64,000 nucleotides of DNA from Enterobacter chuandaensis (GCF_003594915.1 NZ_QZCS01000003.1:62001-126000); one strand, 5' to 3'. Shown: positions 31,392 through 41,295, counted from the stretch's first letter. Translations and numbers: made by a program. Notes: generated by a model from the sequence alone, not told the origin.

Positions 31392-33317
31392 ATGCAAACC
31401 GAACGTATGACCATGGCCCAGGCGCTGGTCCGGTTCCTGAATCAACAGTACGTCTGCATTGACGGCAACGAAACGCCCTTCGTGGAGGGCGTGGCGACCA
31501 TCTTTGGGCACGGCAACGTGCTGGGTATCGGCCAGGCGCTGGAGCAGGATCCCGGTCATCTGAAAATCATGCAGGGGTGCAACGAGCAGGGTATCGCCCA
31601 TATGGCGACGGGATTCGCTAAACAGCATCGCCGTCAGCGCATTTTTGCCGTCACCTCCTCCGTCGGGCCGGGAGCTGCCAATATGGTGACCGCCGCGGCC
31701 ACCGCCACGGCGAACCGCATCCCGCTTTTACTGCTGCCGGGCGATATCTATGCCAGCCGCCAGCCGGACCCGGTGCTGCAGCAGATCGAGCAGTATCACG
31801 ATCTCAGCATCAGCACCAACGACTGCTTCCGTCCGGTCTCCCGCTACTGGGACCGCATTAACCGCCCCGAGCAGCTGATGAGCGCCATGTTAAGCGCAAT
31901 GCGAACGCTTACTGACCCCGCAGATACCGGCGCGGTGACCATCTGCCTGCCGCAGGACGTGCAGGGAGAGGCGTGGGACTACCCGCTGAGCTTCTTTGCG
32001 CGTCGTGTGCACCACATCGAACGTCGTCCACCTGACCCGCAGCGTCTGGCGCAGGCGCGGGCGCTGATTGCCCGCAAGCGTCGTCCACTGGTGGTGTGCG
32101 GCGGCGGCGTGCGCTACTCCGGCGCGCATGAGGCGTTTCGCGAATTTGTCGAGACGCTGCAACTGCCGTTTGCCGAAACCCAGGCCGGAAAGGGGGCGCT
32201 GGTAAGTGACCACCCACTTAATCTGGGCGGCGTGGGGGTGACGGGCGGAATGGCCGCCAACCAGCTTGCGCCACAGGCGGATTTAGTGATCGGTATCGGC
32301 ACGCGTCTGACCGACTTTACTACCGGCTCCAAGGCGCTCTTTTCCCACCCGGACGTCGAATTCCTGCTGCTGAACGTGGCCGAGTTTGATGCCCTGAAGC
32401 TGGACGCCACCGCGCTGATTGCCGATGCCCAAACCGGCCTCCAGGCCTTAACCCACGCGCTCGGCGATTACCGCAGCGGCTGGGGAGAGGCGATCGCCGG
32501 GGCGAAATCCGCGTGGCGCGACGAGTGCCGCCGCCTGTGGGATCGCCAGTGGCATCCTGACGATGCGCCCGAAGTGGCGGGGCACCTGGACGCGCAGCTG
32601 GCGGAATACGGCGAGACGCTCAACACCCGGCTGACCCAGACGCGGGTGCTGGGGCTGATCAATCAGCATATTGAAGATAACGCCATCGTGGTGGGCGCGG
32701 CCGGTTCGCTGCCGGGGGATTTACAGCGCCTCTGGCAGGTCAAAACGCCGGACAGCTATCACCTGGAGTACGGCTACTCCTGCATGGGCTACGAGATTGC
32801 GGCGGCGCTTGGCGCGAAGCTCGCCAGACCCGCGCTGCCGGTATACGCCATGGTGGGGGATGGTTCCTACATGATGCTGCACTCCGAACTGCAAACCGCC
32901 GTGCAGGAGGGCATTAAGATCACCGTTCTGCTGTTCGATAATGCCAGCTTCGGCTGCATTAATAACCTGCAGATGGGGCACGGCATGGGCAGTTTTGGCA
33001 CGGAAAACCGTCGGCGCAACCCGGAAACCGGGCGGCTTGACGGGCCGCTGGTGAAGGTCGACTTTGCGCAAAACGCGGAAAGCTACGGCTGCCGCGCGTG
33101 GCGGGTGAACGATGAGCAAAGCCTGCTGGCGGCGCTGGAGGCGTCACGGGCGCATCCGGGCCCGACGCTGCTGGACATCAAGGTATTGCCGAAGACCATG
33201 ACCCACGACTACGCCTCGTGGTGGCGAACTGGTGATGCGCAGGTGGCAGAGTCTTCTGCCGTGCGCGAAGCCGCGGAGCAAACGCAGGCGCAGGTGAAAA
33301 AAGCGCGTCAGTATTAA
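31392..33317 (+). CDS. iolD: 3D-(3,5/4)-trihydroxycyclohexane-1,2-dione acylhydrolase IolD
   Basis: 641 residues, a thiamine-diphosphate enzyme that hydrolyses the C–C bond of the ring dione to 5-deoxy-glucuronate. The activating glutamate is E65 in GCNEQG, and the ThDP/Mg motif begins GDGS at 489-492 with the following NN-like end (NASFGCINN). The N-terminal PYR, middle and C-terminal PP domains are all present. The RBS AGGAGG lies just upstream; cotranscribed with iolA. A hairpin-repeat region follows. Confidence 0.93.
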   Translation: MQTERMTMAQALVRFLNQQYVCIDGNETPFVEGVATIFGHGNVLGIGQALEQDPGHLKIMQGCNEQGIAHMATGFAKQHRRQRIFAVTSSVGPGAANMVTAAATATANRIPLLLLPGDIYASRQPDPVLQQIEQYHDLSISTNDCFRPVSRYWDRINRPEQLMSAMLSAMRTLTDPADTGAVTICLPQDVQGEAWDYPLSFFARRVHHIERRPPDPQRLAQARALIARKRRPLVVCGGGVRYSGAHEAFREFVETLQLPFAETQAGKGALVSDHPLNLGGVGVTGGMAANQLAPQADLVIGIGTRLTDFTTGSKALFSHPDVEFLLLNVAEFDALKLDATALIADAQTGLQALTHALGDYRSGWGEAIAGAKSAWRDECRRLWDRQWHPDDAPEVAGHLDAQLAEYGETLNTRLTQTRVLGLINQHIEDNAIVVGAAGSLPGDLQRLWQVKTPDSYHLEYGYSCMGYEIAAALGAKLARPALPVYAMVGDGSYMMLHSELQTAVQEGIKITVLLFDNASFGCINNLQMGHGMGSFGTENRRRNPETGRLDGPLVKVDFAQNAESYGCRAWRVNDEQSLLAALEASRAHPGPTLLDIKVLPKTMTHDYASWWRTGDAQVAESSAVREAAEQTQAQVKKARQY

Positions 33318-33364
33318 GTTTTCCCGTCGTAACGAAATTTTCATTTCATTTCCCCTCACCCTAA

Positions 33365-33480
33365 CCCTCTCCCCAAAGGGGAGAGGGGATGGTGCGGTGT
33401 GGCCTTTTCTCCCTCGCCCGCCTGGGGAGAGGGGACGGCTCGGGGCTGTCTTTTCTCCCTCGCCCCTTTGGGAAGATGTC
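33365..33480. repeat. Tandem CCCTCTCCCC…GGGGAGAGGG hairpin repeats
   Basis: The first unit is a perfect 10-bp stem (CCCTCTCCCC, loop AAA, GGGGAGAGGG). Two degenerate units follow, sharing the identical 16-mer CTTTTCTCCCTCGCCC at 33404-33419 and 33450-33465 (period 46 bp). This type of dispersed repeat is common between genes in Enterobacter-like genomes and probably ends the iolAD transcript. Confidence 0.75.
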
Positions 33481-33493
33481 CTCCCTCCCATGT

Positions 33494-33509
33494 TGTGAGA
33501 TTGATAACA
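33494..33509 (+). promoter_or_regulatory. Candidate CRP site upstream of iolG
   Basis: TGTGA-GATTGA-TAACA matches TGTGA-N6-TCACA at 9 of 10 positions, about 140 bp before the iolG ATG. Catabolite control of inositol genes would be expected. Confidence 0.4.
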
Positions 33510-33574
33510 AAAATTATCTCATTCATCTCAAAAGTGTTAACCTGCACTCAAAAATATAATTTTCACTATTTATA

Positions 33575-33602
33575 AAAATGAAATAAATGTTTTATTTATA
33601 GG
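33575..33602 (+). promoter_or_regulatory. Candidate iol operator/promoter element upstream of iolG
   Basis: Counterpart of the element at 29793-29820 (22 of 28 identical). Here it contains the perfect inverted repeat AAATAAA-TGT-TTTATTT (33581-33597), a plausible dimer-binding site for the RpiR-type regulator. Confidence 0.5.
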
Positions 33603-33641
33603 GTCGTTAGTTCACAGCATTCACCAACACCGGGAGCCGTT

Positions 33642-34628
33642 ATGTTTAACATTGCTTTACTGGGCGCTGGCCGAATTGGCCAGGTACATGCAGCTAACAT
33701 CGCCAGCCACAGCGCGACCACGCTCTGGTCCGTGGTTGACCCGAATCAGGAATTTGCCACCCGCCTCGCCACCCAATATCAGGCCCGCCAGCAGAGCCTC
33801 ATTGATGCGATGACTGACCCTAACGTTCACGCCGTGCTGATCGCCTCCGCCACCGACACCCACGCGGACCTGATTGAAATGGCCGCCCGCCACGGCAAGG
33901 CCATCTTCTGCGAAAAACCGGTACACCTCGACCTCGCCCGCGTACGTGACTGCCTGAAAGTGGTCAAAGAATACGACGTGCCGCTGTTCATCGGCTTTAA
34001 CCGTCGCTTTGACCCGCAGTTCCGCCGCGTGAAAACCGACGCGCAGGCCGGGCGTATCGGCAAGCCGGAATCGCTGCTGATTATTTCCCGCGACCCGTCT
34101 CCGCCGCCTGCGGAGTACGTGCGCGTCTCCGGCGGCATGTTCCGCGATATGACCATTCACGATTTTGATATGGCCCGCTTCATCATGGGTGAAGAGCCGG
34201 TCTCGGTGTATGCCCAGGGCAGCAACCTGGTAGATCCGGCGATTGGCGAGGCGGGGGATATCGATACCGCGTTTATCGTTCTGAAATATGCCTCCGGCGC
34301 GATGGCGACCATCGTCAACAGCCGCCGCTCCTCTTACGGCTACGACCAGCGCCTGGAGCTGCACGGCTCCGAAGGGCTGCTGTGCGCGGGCAACATTCTG
34401 GAAAACCAGGTGCAGCACTACGGCAAACAGGGCTGCACCAGCGCGCTGCCGGAACACTTCTTCCTGCAGCGCTACAAATCCGCTTACGCCGCGGAATGGG
34501 AACACTTTGTTGCGGTCCTGCGCGGCGAAGCGGTGCCTGACTGCAGCGGCGATGATGGTGAACGTGCGCTGTACCTTGCGGATAAAGCGCTGGAGTCGCT
34601 GCGTAGCCAGCGCGAGATCGTCCTCTAA
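33642..34628 (+). CDS. iolG: Inositol 2-dehydrogenase IolG
   Basis: 328 residues. The Rossmann motif is GAGRIGQVHA (8-17). The EKP motif CEKPVHLD carries the catalytic-region lysine, and the substrate segment MTIHDFDMARF supplies Asp and His residues conserved in myo-inositol dehydrogenases. It oxidises myo-inositol to 2-keto-myo-inositol with NAD+. First gene of the second iol transcript, with its own promoter region. The binding protein of the importer follows after 31 bp. Confidence 0.9.
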   Translation: MFNIALLGAGRIGQVHAANIASHSATTLWSVVDPNQEFATRLATQYQARQQSLIDAMTDPNVHAVLIASATDTHADLIEMAARHGKAIFCEKPVHLDLARVRDCLKVVKEYDVPLFIGFNRRFDPQFRRVKTDAQAGRIGKPESLLIISRDPSPPPAEYVRVSGGMFRDMTIHDFDMARFIMGEEPVSVYAQGSNLVDPAIGEAGDIDTAFIVLKYASGAMATIVNSRRSSYGYDQRLELHGSEGLLCAGNILENQVQHYGKQGCTSALPEHFFLQRYKSAYAAEWEHFVAVLRGEAVPDCSGDDGERALYLADKALESLRSQREIVL

Positions 34629-34659
34629 ACACAACAACCCTACACAGAGAGACATAATA

Positions 34660-35589
34660 ATGAAAAAACTGATCTTAGCCGCCCTCATCGCCATGACGTC
34701 CGGGGCCGCCCTCGCCGAAAACGAGCAAATTGTTTTCAGTACGCCAAACCTGGCGATGCCGTTTGAAGTTCACATGCAGCGCACGGCGGTGAAAGCCGCA
34801 AAAGAGATGGGCGTGAAGCTTCAGGTGCTGGACGGGCAGGGCAGCTCACCGAAGCAGGTGGCTGACCTGGAAAACGCCATCACCCGTGGAGCGCAGGGGT
34901 TCATCGTCTCCCCGAACGACGTGAACGCGGTCTCCAGCGCAGTGGATGAAATTCAGGATGCGAAGCTGCCGGTGGTCACGCTCGACCGCTCCGTCGACAG
35001 CCAGAAGAAAGTGCCGCACTTTGGCGCCAACAACTACAAGGGCGGCCAGGCGATTGGCGACTTCGTCAAAACCAAATTCCCCGACGGGGCGGACATCATT
35101 CTGCTCACCGGCCAGCCGGGCTCCTCCTCCAATATTGAACGCACCAAAGGGATCCGCGACAGCCTGAAGGCGGGCGGGGATAAGTACAAGATCGTCGCCG
35201 ATCAGACCGGCAACTGGATGCGTTCTGAAGGGATGCGTATCGTCGAAAGCGTGCTGCCTTCGCTGCCGAAGCGCCCGCAGGTGATCCTCTCCGCCAACGA
35301 CGATATGGCGCTGGGGGCGATTGAGGCGCTGCAGAGCCAGGGCGTGAAGCCGGGCGAAATTCTGGTGACCGGCTTTGATGCGGTGCCGGAAGCGCTGGCC
35401 CGCGTGCGCGACGGCTGGCTGGCGGTAACGGCGGATCAGCGTCCGGGCTTTGCGGTACAAACGGCGATGAGCCAGCTGGTGGCCAACGTGCGCGAGAAGA
35501 AAGCCATCACCGGGGCCGACTACCCGCCAACGCTGATCACCAAAGAGAACCTGCAGCAGGCTGAGCGTATCGGTGAGGCCGGTAACTGA
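34660..35589 (+). CDS. Sugar/inositol ABC transporter substrate-binding protein
   Basis: 309 residues from the ATG giving signal peptide MKKLILAALIAMTSGAALA (cleavage before ENEQ). A periplasmic-binding-protein type I fold (Peripla_BP_4, RbsB-like) is seen in ITRGAQGFIVSPNDVNAV, TLDRSVD and VTGFDAVPEALARV. By position it should bind myo-inositol in the periplasm, like rhizobial IbpA. A frame extension upstream overlaps iolG out of frame and is not real. A short hairpin separates it from the ATPase gene. Confidence 0.88.
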   Translation: MKKLILAALIAMTSGAALAENEQIVFSTPNLAMPFEVHMQRTAVKAAKEMGVKLQVLDGQGSSPKQVADLENAITRGAQGFIVSPNDVNAVSSAVDEIQDAKLPVVTLDRSVDSQKKVPHFGANNYKGGQAIGDFVKTKFPDGADIILLTGQPGSSSNIERTKGIRDSLKAGGDKYKIVADQTGNWMRSEGMRIVESVLPSLPKRPQVILSANDDMALGAIEALQSQGVKPGEILVTGFDAVPEALARVRDGWLAVTADQRPGFAVQTAMSQLVANVREKKAITGADYPPTLITKENLQQAERIGEAGN

Positions 35590-35597
35590 TATGTCCC

Positions 35598-35616
35598 GAG
35601 CCGCCTCTGGCGGCTC
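35598..35616 (+). repeat. Hairpin between binding-protein and ATPase genes
   Basis: A perfect 8-bp stem GAGCCGCC/GGCGGCTC with a 3-nt loop. It lies nine bases after the binding-protein stop and before AGGAGGAG of the next gene. Such structures usually protect the upstream message, giving an excess of binding protein. Confidence 0.55.
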
Positions 35617-35637
35617 ATCATGAGGAGGAGCAGACCG

Positions 35638-37185
35638 ATGTCGCAACCCTTACTGAAAGTGACCGACCTGGCAAAAAGCTTTTCCGGCGTCTGGGCGCTG
35701 AGCAGCGCCCAGCTGACCGTCGGCAGCGGCGAAATTCACGCCCTGCTGGGAGAAAACGGGGCGGGGAAATCCACGCTGCTGAAGGCGCTCGCGGGCGCGC
35801 AGCCGCAAACGCGCGGGGATATCTGGTTCAACGGCGAAACGCTGCCGGTGGACGACTCCCCGGTGGAACGACAGAACAAGGGCATTATCACCATCTATCA
35901 GGAGTTCAACCTGCTGCCCAACATGACCGTCGCGGAAAACATGTTTCTCGGGCGCGAGCCGCGTAAACGTAACCTGATCGTCGACGAAAAAGCGGTAAAC
36001 CAGGAGGCGCAGGTCATTCTTGATTACCTGCAGCTGAACGTTGCGCCGACCACGCCGGTCGCCCGTCTGAGCGTCGCCCAGCAGCAGATGGTGGAGATCG
36101 CCCGGGCGCTGACCCTCAACGCAAGATTAATCATCATGGACGAACCTTCTGCCGCGCTGAGCGACAGCGAGGTGGAAAGCCTGCACCGCGTGGTGCGCGA
36201 GCTTAAAAACCGCGGCGTGAGCATTATTTACGTTACCCACCGCCTGCACGAGGTTTTTCAGCTCTGCGATCGCTTCACCGTTTTCCAGGACGGCCGCTTT
36301 ACCGGCACCGGCGCGGTAGCCGAAACCAACGTAGAGCAGCTGATCCGCCTGATGGTCGGGCGCGACGTGGCCTTTAACCGCCGCCCCGCCAGCGAAACCC
36401 ATCATGAAGACAAGCCCGTCCGTCTGGCGGTGAAGGGGCTGAGCCGCGAAAAGCCGCCGCTGGATCCGCACGGCATCGCCCTGCACGACATCAGCTTTCA
36501 CGTCCACGCCGGGGAAGTTTTGGGCATTGCCGGGCTGGTGGGCGCGGGACGCACCGAGGTGGCTCGCTGCCTGTTTGGTGCAGACGCGTTTACCTCCGGG
36601 AGCTTTGAGCTGGACGGCGTGCCGTACCAGCCGCGCGACCCGCTGTATGCTCTCGATCAGGGCGTGGCGCTGGTGCCGGAAGACCGCAAAAAAGAGGGGG
36701 CGGTGCTTGGGCTGTCTATTCGCGACAACCTGTCGCTCTCCTGCCTCTCCTCGCTGCTGCAGTGGCGCTGGTTTGTGAACACCCGTAAAGAGGATGATCT
36801 GATTGAGTCCTACCGCCAGGCGCTGCAGATCAAAATGGTCAACAGCGCGCAGGAGGTGCGCAAACTCTCCGGCGGCAACCAGCAAAAAGTGATCCTCGCG
36901 CGCTGCATGGCGCTCAACCCGCGGGTGCTGATCGTCGATGAGCCGACGCGCGGCATCGACGTGGGAACCAAATCGGAAGTGCACCAGGTGCTGTTTGACA
37001 TGGCGAAAAAGGGCGTGGCGGTGATCGTGATCTCCTCCGATCTGCCTGAGGTGATGGCGGTGTCTGATCGGATCATCACCCTCAGCGAAGGCCGGGTGAC
37101 CGGCGAGATCCACGGTGACGACGCTAACGAAGAACGGCTGATGACGATGATGGCCATCAACCACAACGCCCTGAACGCGGCATAA
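35638..37185 (+). CDS. Sugar/inositol ABC transporter ATP-binding protein (two ATPase domains)
   Basis: 515 residues starting at the ATG eight bases after AGGAGGAG; an ATG at 35620 overlaps that site. RbsA-type tandem ATPase: domain 1 with Walker A GENGAGKST and Walker B IIMDEPSAAL; domain 2 with degenerate Walker A GLVGAGRTE, signature LSGGNQQKV and Walker B LIVDEPTRGID. It energises import from the cytoplasmic side. Equivalent to IatA of rhizobial inositol importers. Confidence 0.9.
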   Translation: MSQPLLKVTDLAKSFSGVWALSSAQLTVGSGEIHALLGENGAGKSTLLKALAGAQPQTRGDIWFNGETLPVDDSPVERQNKGIITIYQEFNLLPNMTVAENMFLGREPRKRNLIVDEKAVNQEAQVILDYLQLNVAPTTPVARLSVAQQQMVEIARALTLNARLIIMDEPSAALSDSEVESLHRVVRELKNRGVSIIYVTHRLHEVFQLCDRFTVFQDGRFTGTGAVAETNVEQLIRLMVGRDVAFNRRPASETHHEDKPVRLAVKGLSREKPPLDPHGIALHDISFHVHAGEVLGIAGLVGAGRTEVARCLFGADAFTSGSFELDGVPYQPRDPLYALDQGVALVPEDRKKEGAVLGLSIRDNLSLSCLSSLLQWRWFVNTRKEDDLIESYRQALQIKMVNSAQEVRKLSGGNQQKVILARCMALNPRVLIVDEPTRGIDVGTKSEVHQVLFDMAKKGVAVIVISSDLPEVMAVSDRIITLSEGRVTGEIHGDDANEERLMTMMAINHNALNAA

Positions 37186-37196
37186 CGGAGTAACTC

Positions 37197-38225
37197 ATGA
37201 CGCAGATGATTTCTAAAACGCAGGCCCCGGTCAAACGCGCCGGACGCATCGATCCCATTGCCTTCTTCGAGCGCTTCGGGGTGCTGATTTTCATGATCCT
37301 GCTGCTGATCTTCTTCCAGTCGCAGAACAGCAACTTTTTCTCTGAACGCAATATTTTCAACATCCTGACTGAAGTCTCCATCTACGGGATCATGGCCGTG
37401 GGGATGACCTTCGTCATCCTGACCGCCGGGATTGACCTCTCCGTCGGCTCCATTCTGGCGGTGTGCGCCATGACCGCGGCGTACGTGATCAAAGGTGACA
37501 ACTTCACCACCGTCGACCCGAACGCCTGGGGCGGCATGAGCTGGCTGATCGGCCTGGGGATTTGTCTGGCGATGGGCACGGCGATTGGTTTCCTGCATGG
37601 CCTGGGCGTCACCCGCCTGCGCCTGCCGCCGTTCATCGTCACCCTCGGCGGGATGACTATCTGGCGCGGCCTGACACTGGTGATTAACGACGGCGCGCCG
37701 ATCGCCGGTTTTGACCCCGGCTACCGCTGGTGGGGGCGCGGGGAGCTGCTCGGCATCTCCATTCCGATCTGGATCTTTGCCATCGTCGCCGTCGGCGGTT
37801 ATCTGGCACTGCATAAAACCCGCTGGGGCCGCTTCGTCTACGCCATCGGCGGTAACCCGGAGGCGGCGCGCCTGGCGGGGGTCAACGTCAAGCGAGTGCT
37901 GGTCAGCGTCTATGTGCTTATTGGCTGTCTGGCCGGGCTGGCGGGCTTCATCCTGAGCGCGCGTCTGGGTAGCGCCGAGGCGGTGGCCGGGATCTCCTTT
38001 GAGCTGCGCGTTATCGCCTCGGTGGTGATTGGCGGCACCTCGCTGATGGGCGGCTACGGGCGCATCGGCGGCACCATTATCGGCTCCATCATTATGGGCA
38101 TTCTGATTAACGGCCTGGTGCTGATGAACGTCTCGGCCTACTACCAGCAAATTATCACCGGATTAATTATCGTTCTGGCGGTGGCATTCGATACCTATGC
38201 CAAGAGCCGTCGCGGCGCACTGTGA
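37197..38225 (+). CDS. Sugar/inositol ABC transporter permease
   Basis: 342 residues, a BPD_transp_2 (RbsC/AraH type) permease with about 8-10 membrane helices. The typical segment ILTAGIDLSVGSILAV and the loop GGNPEAARLAGVNV are visible. It forms the membrane channel of the importer. The stop codon is two bases into a possible GTG start of the next gene, so the genes are tightly packed. Equivalent to IatP. Confidence 0.9.
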   Translation: MTQMISKTQAPVKRAGRIDPIAFFERFGVLIFMILLLIFFQSQNSNFFSERNIFNILTEVSIYGIMAVGMTFVILTAGIDLSVGSILAVCAMTAAYVIKGDNFTTVDPNAWGGMSWLIGLGICLAMGTAIGFLHGLGVTRLRLPPFIVTLGGMTIWRGLTLVINDGAPIAGFDPGYRWWGRGELLGISIPIWIFAIVAVGGYLALHKTRWGRFVYAIGGNPEAARLAGVNVKRVLVSVYVLIGCLAGLAGFILSARLGSAEAVAGISFELRVIASVVIGGTSLMGGYGRIGGTIIGSIIMGILINGLVLMNVSAYYQQIITGLIIVLAVAFDTYAKSRRGAL

Positions 38226-38233
38226 GGATCACG

Positions 38234-39367
38234 ATGAAAGAGGTTCGTATTGGATTAATTGGCACCGGGTATATCGGCAAGGCGCACGCTATCGCCTATG
38301 CCCAGGCCCCGACGGTGTTCAACCTGCTCGGCAGGCTGGTGCGCGAGATGGTGGCGGAAGTCACGCCGGAGCTGGCGGCAGAGCGCGCGCATGCGTTTGG
38401 CTTCAACCGCTCCACCGGGGACTGGCGGGCGCTGGTGGCCGACCCGGCCATTGACGTGGTGGATATTTGCTCACCCAACCACCTGCATAAGGAGATGGCG
38501 CTGGAGGCGATCCGCCACGGCAAGCACGTCTACTCGGAGAAGCCGCTGGCGCTGAACGCCCACGACGCGCGCGAGATGGTCGACGCCGCGAAGCGGGCCG
38601 GGGTGAAAACGCTGGTGGGGTTCAACTACATGAAGAACCCGACGGCGCAGCTGGCGAAGGAGATTATCGCGCGCGGCGAGATTGGCGAGGTGATCCACTT
38701 CTACGGCACCCACAACGAAGACTATATGGCCGACCCGCTGTCGCCCATTCACTGGCACTGCTTTAAAGAGACCGCCGGGCTGGGGGCGCTGGGCGACCTC
38801 GCGGCGCACATCGTCAATATGGCCCAGTACCTGGTGGGGGAGATTGAGCAGGTCTGCGGCGACCTGAAGATCGTGGTCCCGGCGCGCCCGACGAAGGCCG
38901 GATCGTCAGAGATGATTGCGGTGGAAAACGAGGATCAGGCCCACGCGATGGTGCGCTTCGCGGGCGGGGCGCAGGGGGTGATTGAAACCTCCCGCGTCGC
39001 CTGCGGCCGCAAGATGGGGCTGTCGTACGTCATCACCGGGACGAAAGGCGCCATCAGCTTCACCCAGGAGCGCATGGCCGAGCTGAAGCTCTATCTGCAT
39101 GACGATCCGGTGAACCGTCAGGGGTTCCGCACGCTGCTCGTCGGCCCGGCGCACCCGGACTACGCCGCGTTTTGTATGGGCGCAGGCCACGGGATTGGCT
39201 TTAACGATCAAAAAACGGTGGAGGTGCGCGACCTGGTGGACGGGATTGCCGCCGACGCGCCGATGTGGCCGGACTTCGAAGAGGGCTGGAAGGTGTCGCG
39301 CGTGCTGGACGCGATTGCACTCTCGCACCTGCAGGGCCGCTGGCTGAACGTGAACGACATTGTCTGA
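38234..39367 (+). CDS. Second Gfo/Idh/MocA dehydrogenase of the inositol locus
   Basis: 377 residues from the ATG with GAGGA upstream; a GTG at 38222 overlaps the permease stop. GTGYIGKAHA Rossmann motif, EKPLALNA lysine motif and the segment GALGDLAAHIVNMAQYL (Asp/His of the active site). It is longer than IolG and only distantly similar to it, so it probably acts on another inositol isomer (scyllo or D-chiro) or an intermediate. Salmonella iol also encodes more than one such dehydrogenase. Exact substrate not deducible. Confidence 0.82.
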   Translation: MKEVRIGLIGTGYIGKAHAIAYAQAPTVFNLLGRLVREMVAEVTPELAAERAHAFGFNRSTGDWRALVADPAIDVVDICSPNHLHKEMALEAIRHGKHVYSEKPLALNAHDAREMVDAAKRAGVKTLVGFNYMKNPTAQLAKEIIARGEIGEVIHFYGTHNEDYMADPLSPIHWHCFKETAGLGALGDLAAHIVNMAQYLVGEIEQVCGDLKIVVPARPTKAGSSEMIAVENEDQAHAMVRFAGGAQGVIETSRVACGRKMGLSYVITGTKGAISFTQERMAELKLYLHDDPVNRQGFRTLLVGPAHPDYAAFCMGAGHGIGFNDQKTVEVRDLVDGIAADAPMWPDFEEGWKVSRVLDAIALSHLQGRWLNVNDIV

Positions 39368-39379
39368 TGAGGTATCAAC

Positions 39380-41284
39380 GTGGAAAAGCAGTTTGATGTG
39401 ATATGCATGGGCCGCGTGGCGGTAGACCTCTACAGTCAGCAGATTGGTGCCCGCCTGGAGGATGTGTCGAGCTTCGCCAAATATCTCGGCGGCTCGTCCG
39501 GCAACGTGGCGTATGGCACCGCGCGTCAGGGTCTGCGCTCGTCGATGCTGGCGCGCGTCGGCGATGAACATATGGGCCGCTTCCTGCGCGAAGAGCTCAA
39601 CCAGGTGGGCTGTGATACCAGTCATCTGATTACCGATAAACAACGCCTTACGGCGCTGGTGCTACTCGGCATTAAAGACCGGGACACCTTTCCTCTGATT
39701 TTTTATCGCGATAACTGCGCGGATATGGCGATTACCGCCAGCGATGTGGACGAAAGCTACATTGCCTCCGCACGTTGTCTTGCCATCACCGGGACCCACC
39801 TTTCTCATCCGCAGACCCGCGAGGCGGTGCTGACGGCGCTGGGCTATGCCCGCCGTCACGGCGTGCGCACGGTGCTGGACATCGACTACCGTCCGGTGCT
39901 GTGGGGGCTGACCTCTTTAGGCGACGGCGAAACACGCTTTATCGCCGCCGACCAGGTCACCTGCGAGCTGCAGGAGGTGCTGCACCTCTTCGACGTCATT
40001 GTCGGTACCGAAGAGGAATTTCACATTGCGGGCGGCAGTACGGATACCCTGCAGGCGCTGGGACAGGTGCGCGCCGTCAGTGACGCAGCGCTGGTCTGCA
40101 AGCGCGGCGCGCTGGGCTGCTCAGTCTATACCGACGCCATTCCGCCCCGGCTGGACGACGGCCTGACGGTCACCGGCGTGCGCGTGGAGGTGCTGAACGT
40201 CCTCGGCGCGGGGGACGCGTTTATGTCCGGCCTGCTGCGCGGCTACCTGAACGACGAGGGCTGGGAGCAGGCGTGCCGCTACGCCAACGCCTGCGGCGCG
40301 CTGGTGGTCTCGCGCCACGGCTGCGCCCCGGCGATGCCGAGCAAAATCGAGCTGGATGACTATCTCTCCCGCGCTGCGGTTGTGCCACGCCCGGATCTTG
40401 ACTCGCGTCTTAACCATCTGCACCGGGTCACCACCCGCCGCCGCGAATGGCCGGAGCTGTGCGTGATGGCCTTCGATCACCGCAGCCAGCTTGAGGATAT
40501 GGCGATGCAGTGCGGCGCGTCGCTTAAGCGCATTCCGGCGCTGAAACAGCTGATCCTGCAGGCCAGCCGCGAGGCGGCGAGCCGCGCCGGGCTGGAGGGC
40601 AAAGCCGGTCTGCTGTGCGACGGCACCTTTGGTCAGGACGCGCTGAACGCGATCACCGGGGAAGGGTGGTGGATTGGTCGCCCCATCGAGCTGCCGGGCT
40701 CCCGGCCGCTGGAGATGGAGCACGGCAACATCGGCACCCAGCTTATCAGCTGGCCGCAGGAGCACGTGGTGAAGTGCCTGGTCTTCTTTCACCCGGAAGA
40801 CGCCCACGGCCTGCGCCTGGAGCAGGAGCAGAAAATCGCCGAGGTGTACCACGCCTGCTGCCGGTCCGGGCACGAGCTGCTGCTGGAGGTGATCCTGCCC
40901 GCCAGCATGCCGCGCAGCGACGAGCTTTACCTGCGCGCCATCTCCCGCTTCTACAACCTGGGCATTTACCCGGACTGGTGGAAGCTGCCGCCGCTCACGG
41001 CCGACGGCTGGACGGCGCTGAGCGAGATTATCGAACGCCGGGACCCGCACTGCCGCGGGGTGGTGATCCTCGGCCTGGACGCACCGGCGGAACAGCTGCG
41101 CGCCGACTTCAGAGCCGCAGCGGGGCAGACGGTAGTCAAAGGCTTTGCCGTGGGCCGCACGCTGTTTGGCGAGGCTTCCCGCGCGTGGCTGAAACACGAT
41201 ATTGACGATGCGCAGCTGGTGGCGCGCATCCGGGACAACTACCTGCAGCTTATCGCCTGGTGGCGCGAGCGCGGACACGCATAA
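39380..41284 (+). CDS. iolC: 5-dehydro-2-deoxygluconokinase IolC fused to a DUF2090 aldolase domain
   Basis: 634 residues from a GTG start. The N-terminal PfkB kinase (about 1-325) has GGSSGNVAYG near residue 35 and the anion-hole/catalytic motif GAGDAF at 276-281 (base D279). The C-terminal about 300 residues match DUF2090, a TIM-barrel domain related to class I aldolases. Kinase makes 2-deoxy-5-keto-gluconate 6-phosphate; the fused domain would split it to dihydroxyacetone phosphate and malonate semialdehyde, replacing a separate IolJ, which is absent here. The same fusion is known in other proteobacteria. Confidence 0.88.
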   Translation: MEKQFDVICMGRVAVDLYSQQIGARLEDVSSFAKYLGGSSGNVAYGTARQGLRSSMLARVGDEHMGRFLREELNQVGCDTSHLITDKQRLTALVLLGIKDRDTFPLIFYRDNCADMAITASDVDESYIASARCLAITGTHLSHPQTREAVLTALGYARRHGVRTVLDIDYRPVLWGLTSLGDGETRFIAADQVTCELQEVLHLFDVIVGTEEEFHIAGGSTDTLQALGQVRAVSDAALVCKRGALGCSVYTDAIPPRLDDGLTVTGVRVEVLNVLGAGDAFMSGLLRGYLNDEGWEQACRYANACGALVVSRHGCAPAMPSKIELDDYLSRAAVVPRPDLDSRLNHLHRVTTRRREWPELCVMAFDHRSQLEDMAMQCGASLKRIPALKQLILQASREAASRAGLEGKAGLLCDGTFGQDALNAITGEGWWIGRPIELPGSRPLEMEHGNIGTQLISWPQEHVVKCLVFFHPEDAHGLRLEQEQKIAEVYHACCRSGHELLLEVILPASMPRSDELYLRAISRFYNLGIYPDWWKLPPLTADGWTALSEIIERRDPHCRGVVILGLDAPAEQLRADFRAAAGQTVVKGFAVGRTLFGEASRAWLKHDIDDAQLVARIRDNYLQLIAWWRERGHA

Positions 41285-41295
41285 TGGAGATGACA

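Larger units (their letters stand above)
33318..33641. other. 324-bp spacer between iolD and iolG
   Basis: Left half: G/C-rich hairpin repeats (33365-33480). Right half: AT-rich promoter region with a CRP-like site (33494-33509) and the shared iol element (33575-33602). No gene is visible. Confidence 0.7.

Noticed and set aside
33365-33480. CRISPR-like array
   Set aside because: Only two to three imperfect palindromic units with a 46-bp period, no constant spacer length, no cas genes.
36810-38150. A 446-codon open frame antisense to the ABC ATPase and permease genes
   Set aside because: Spans the junction of two well-supported genes and has the His/Asp/Gln-rich composition of antisense frames.
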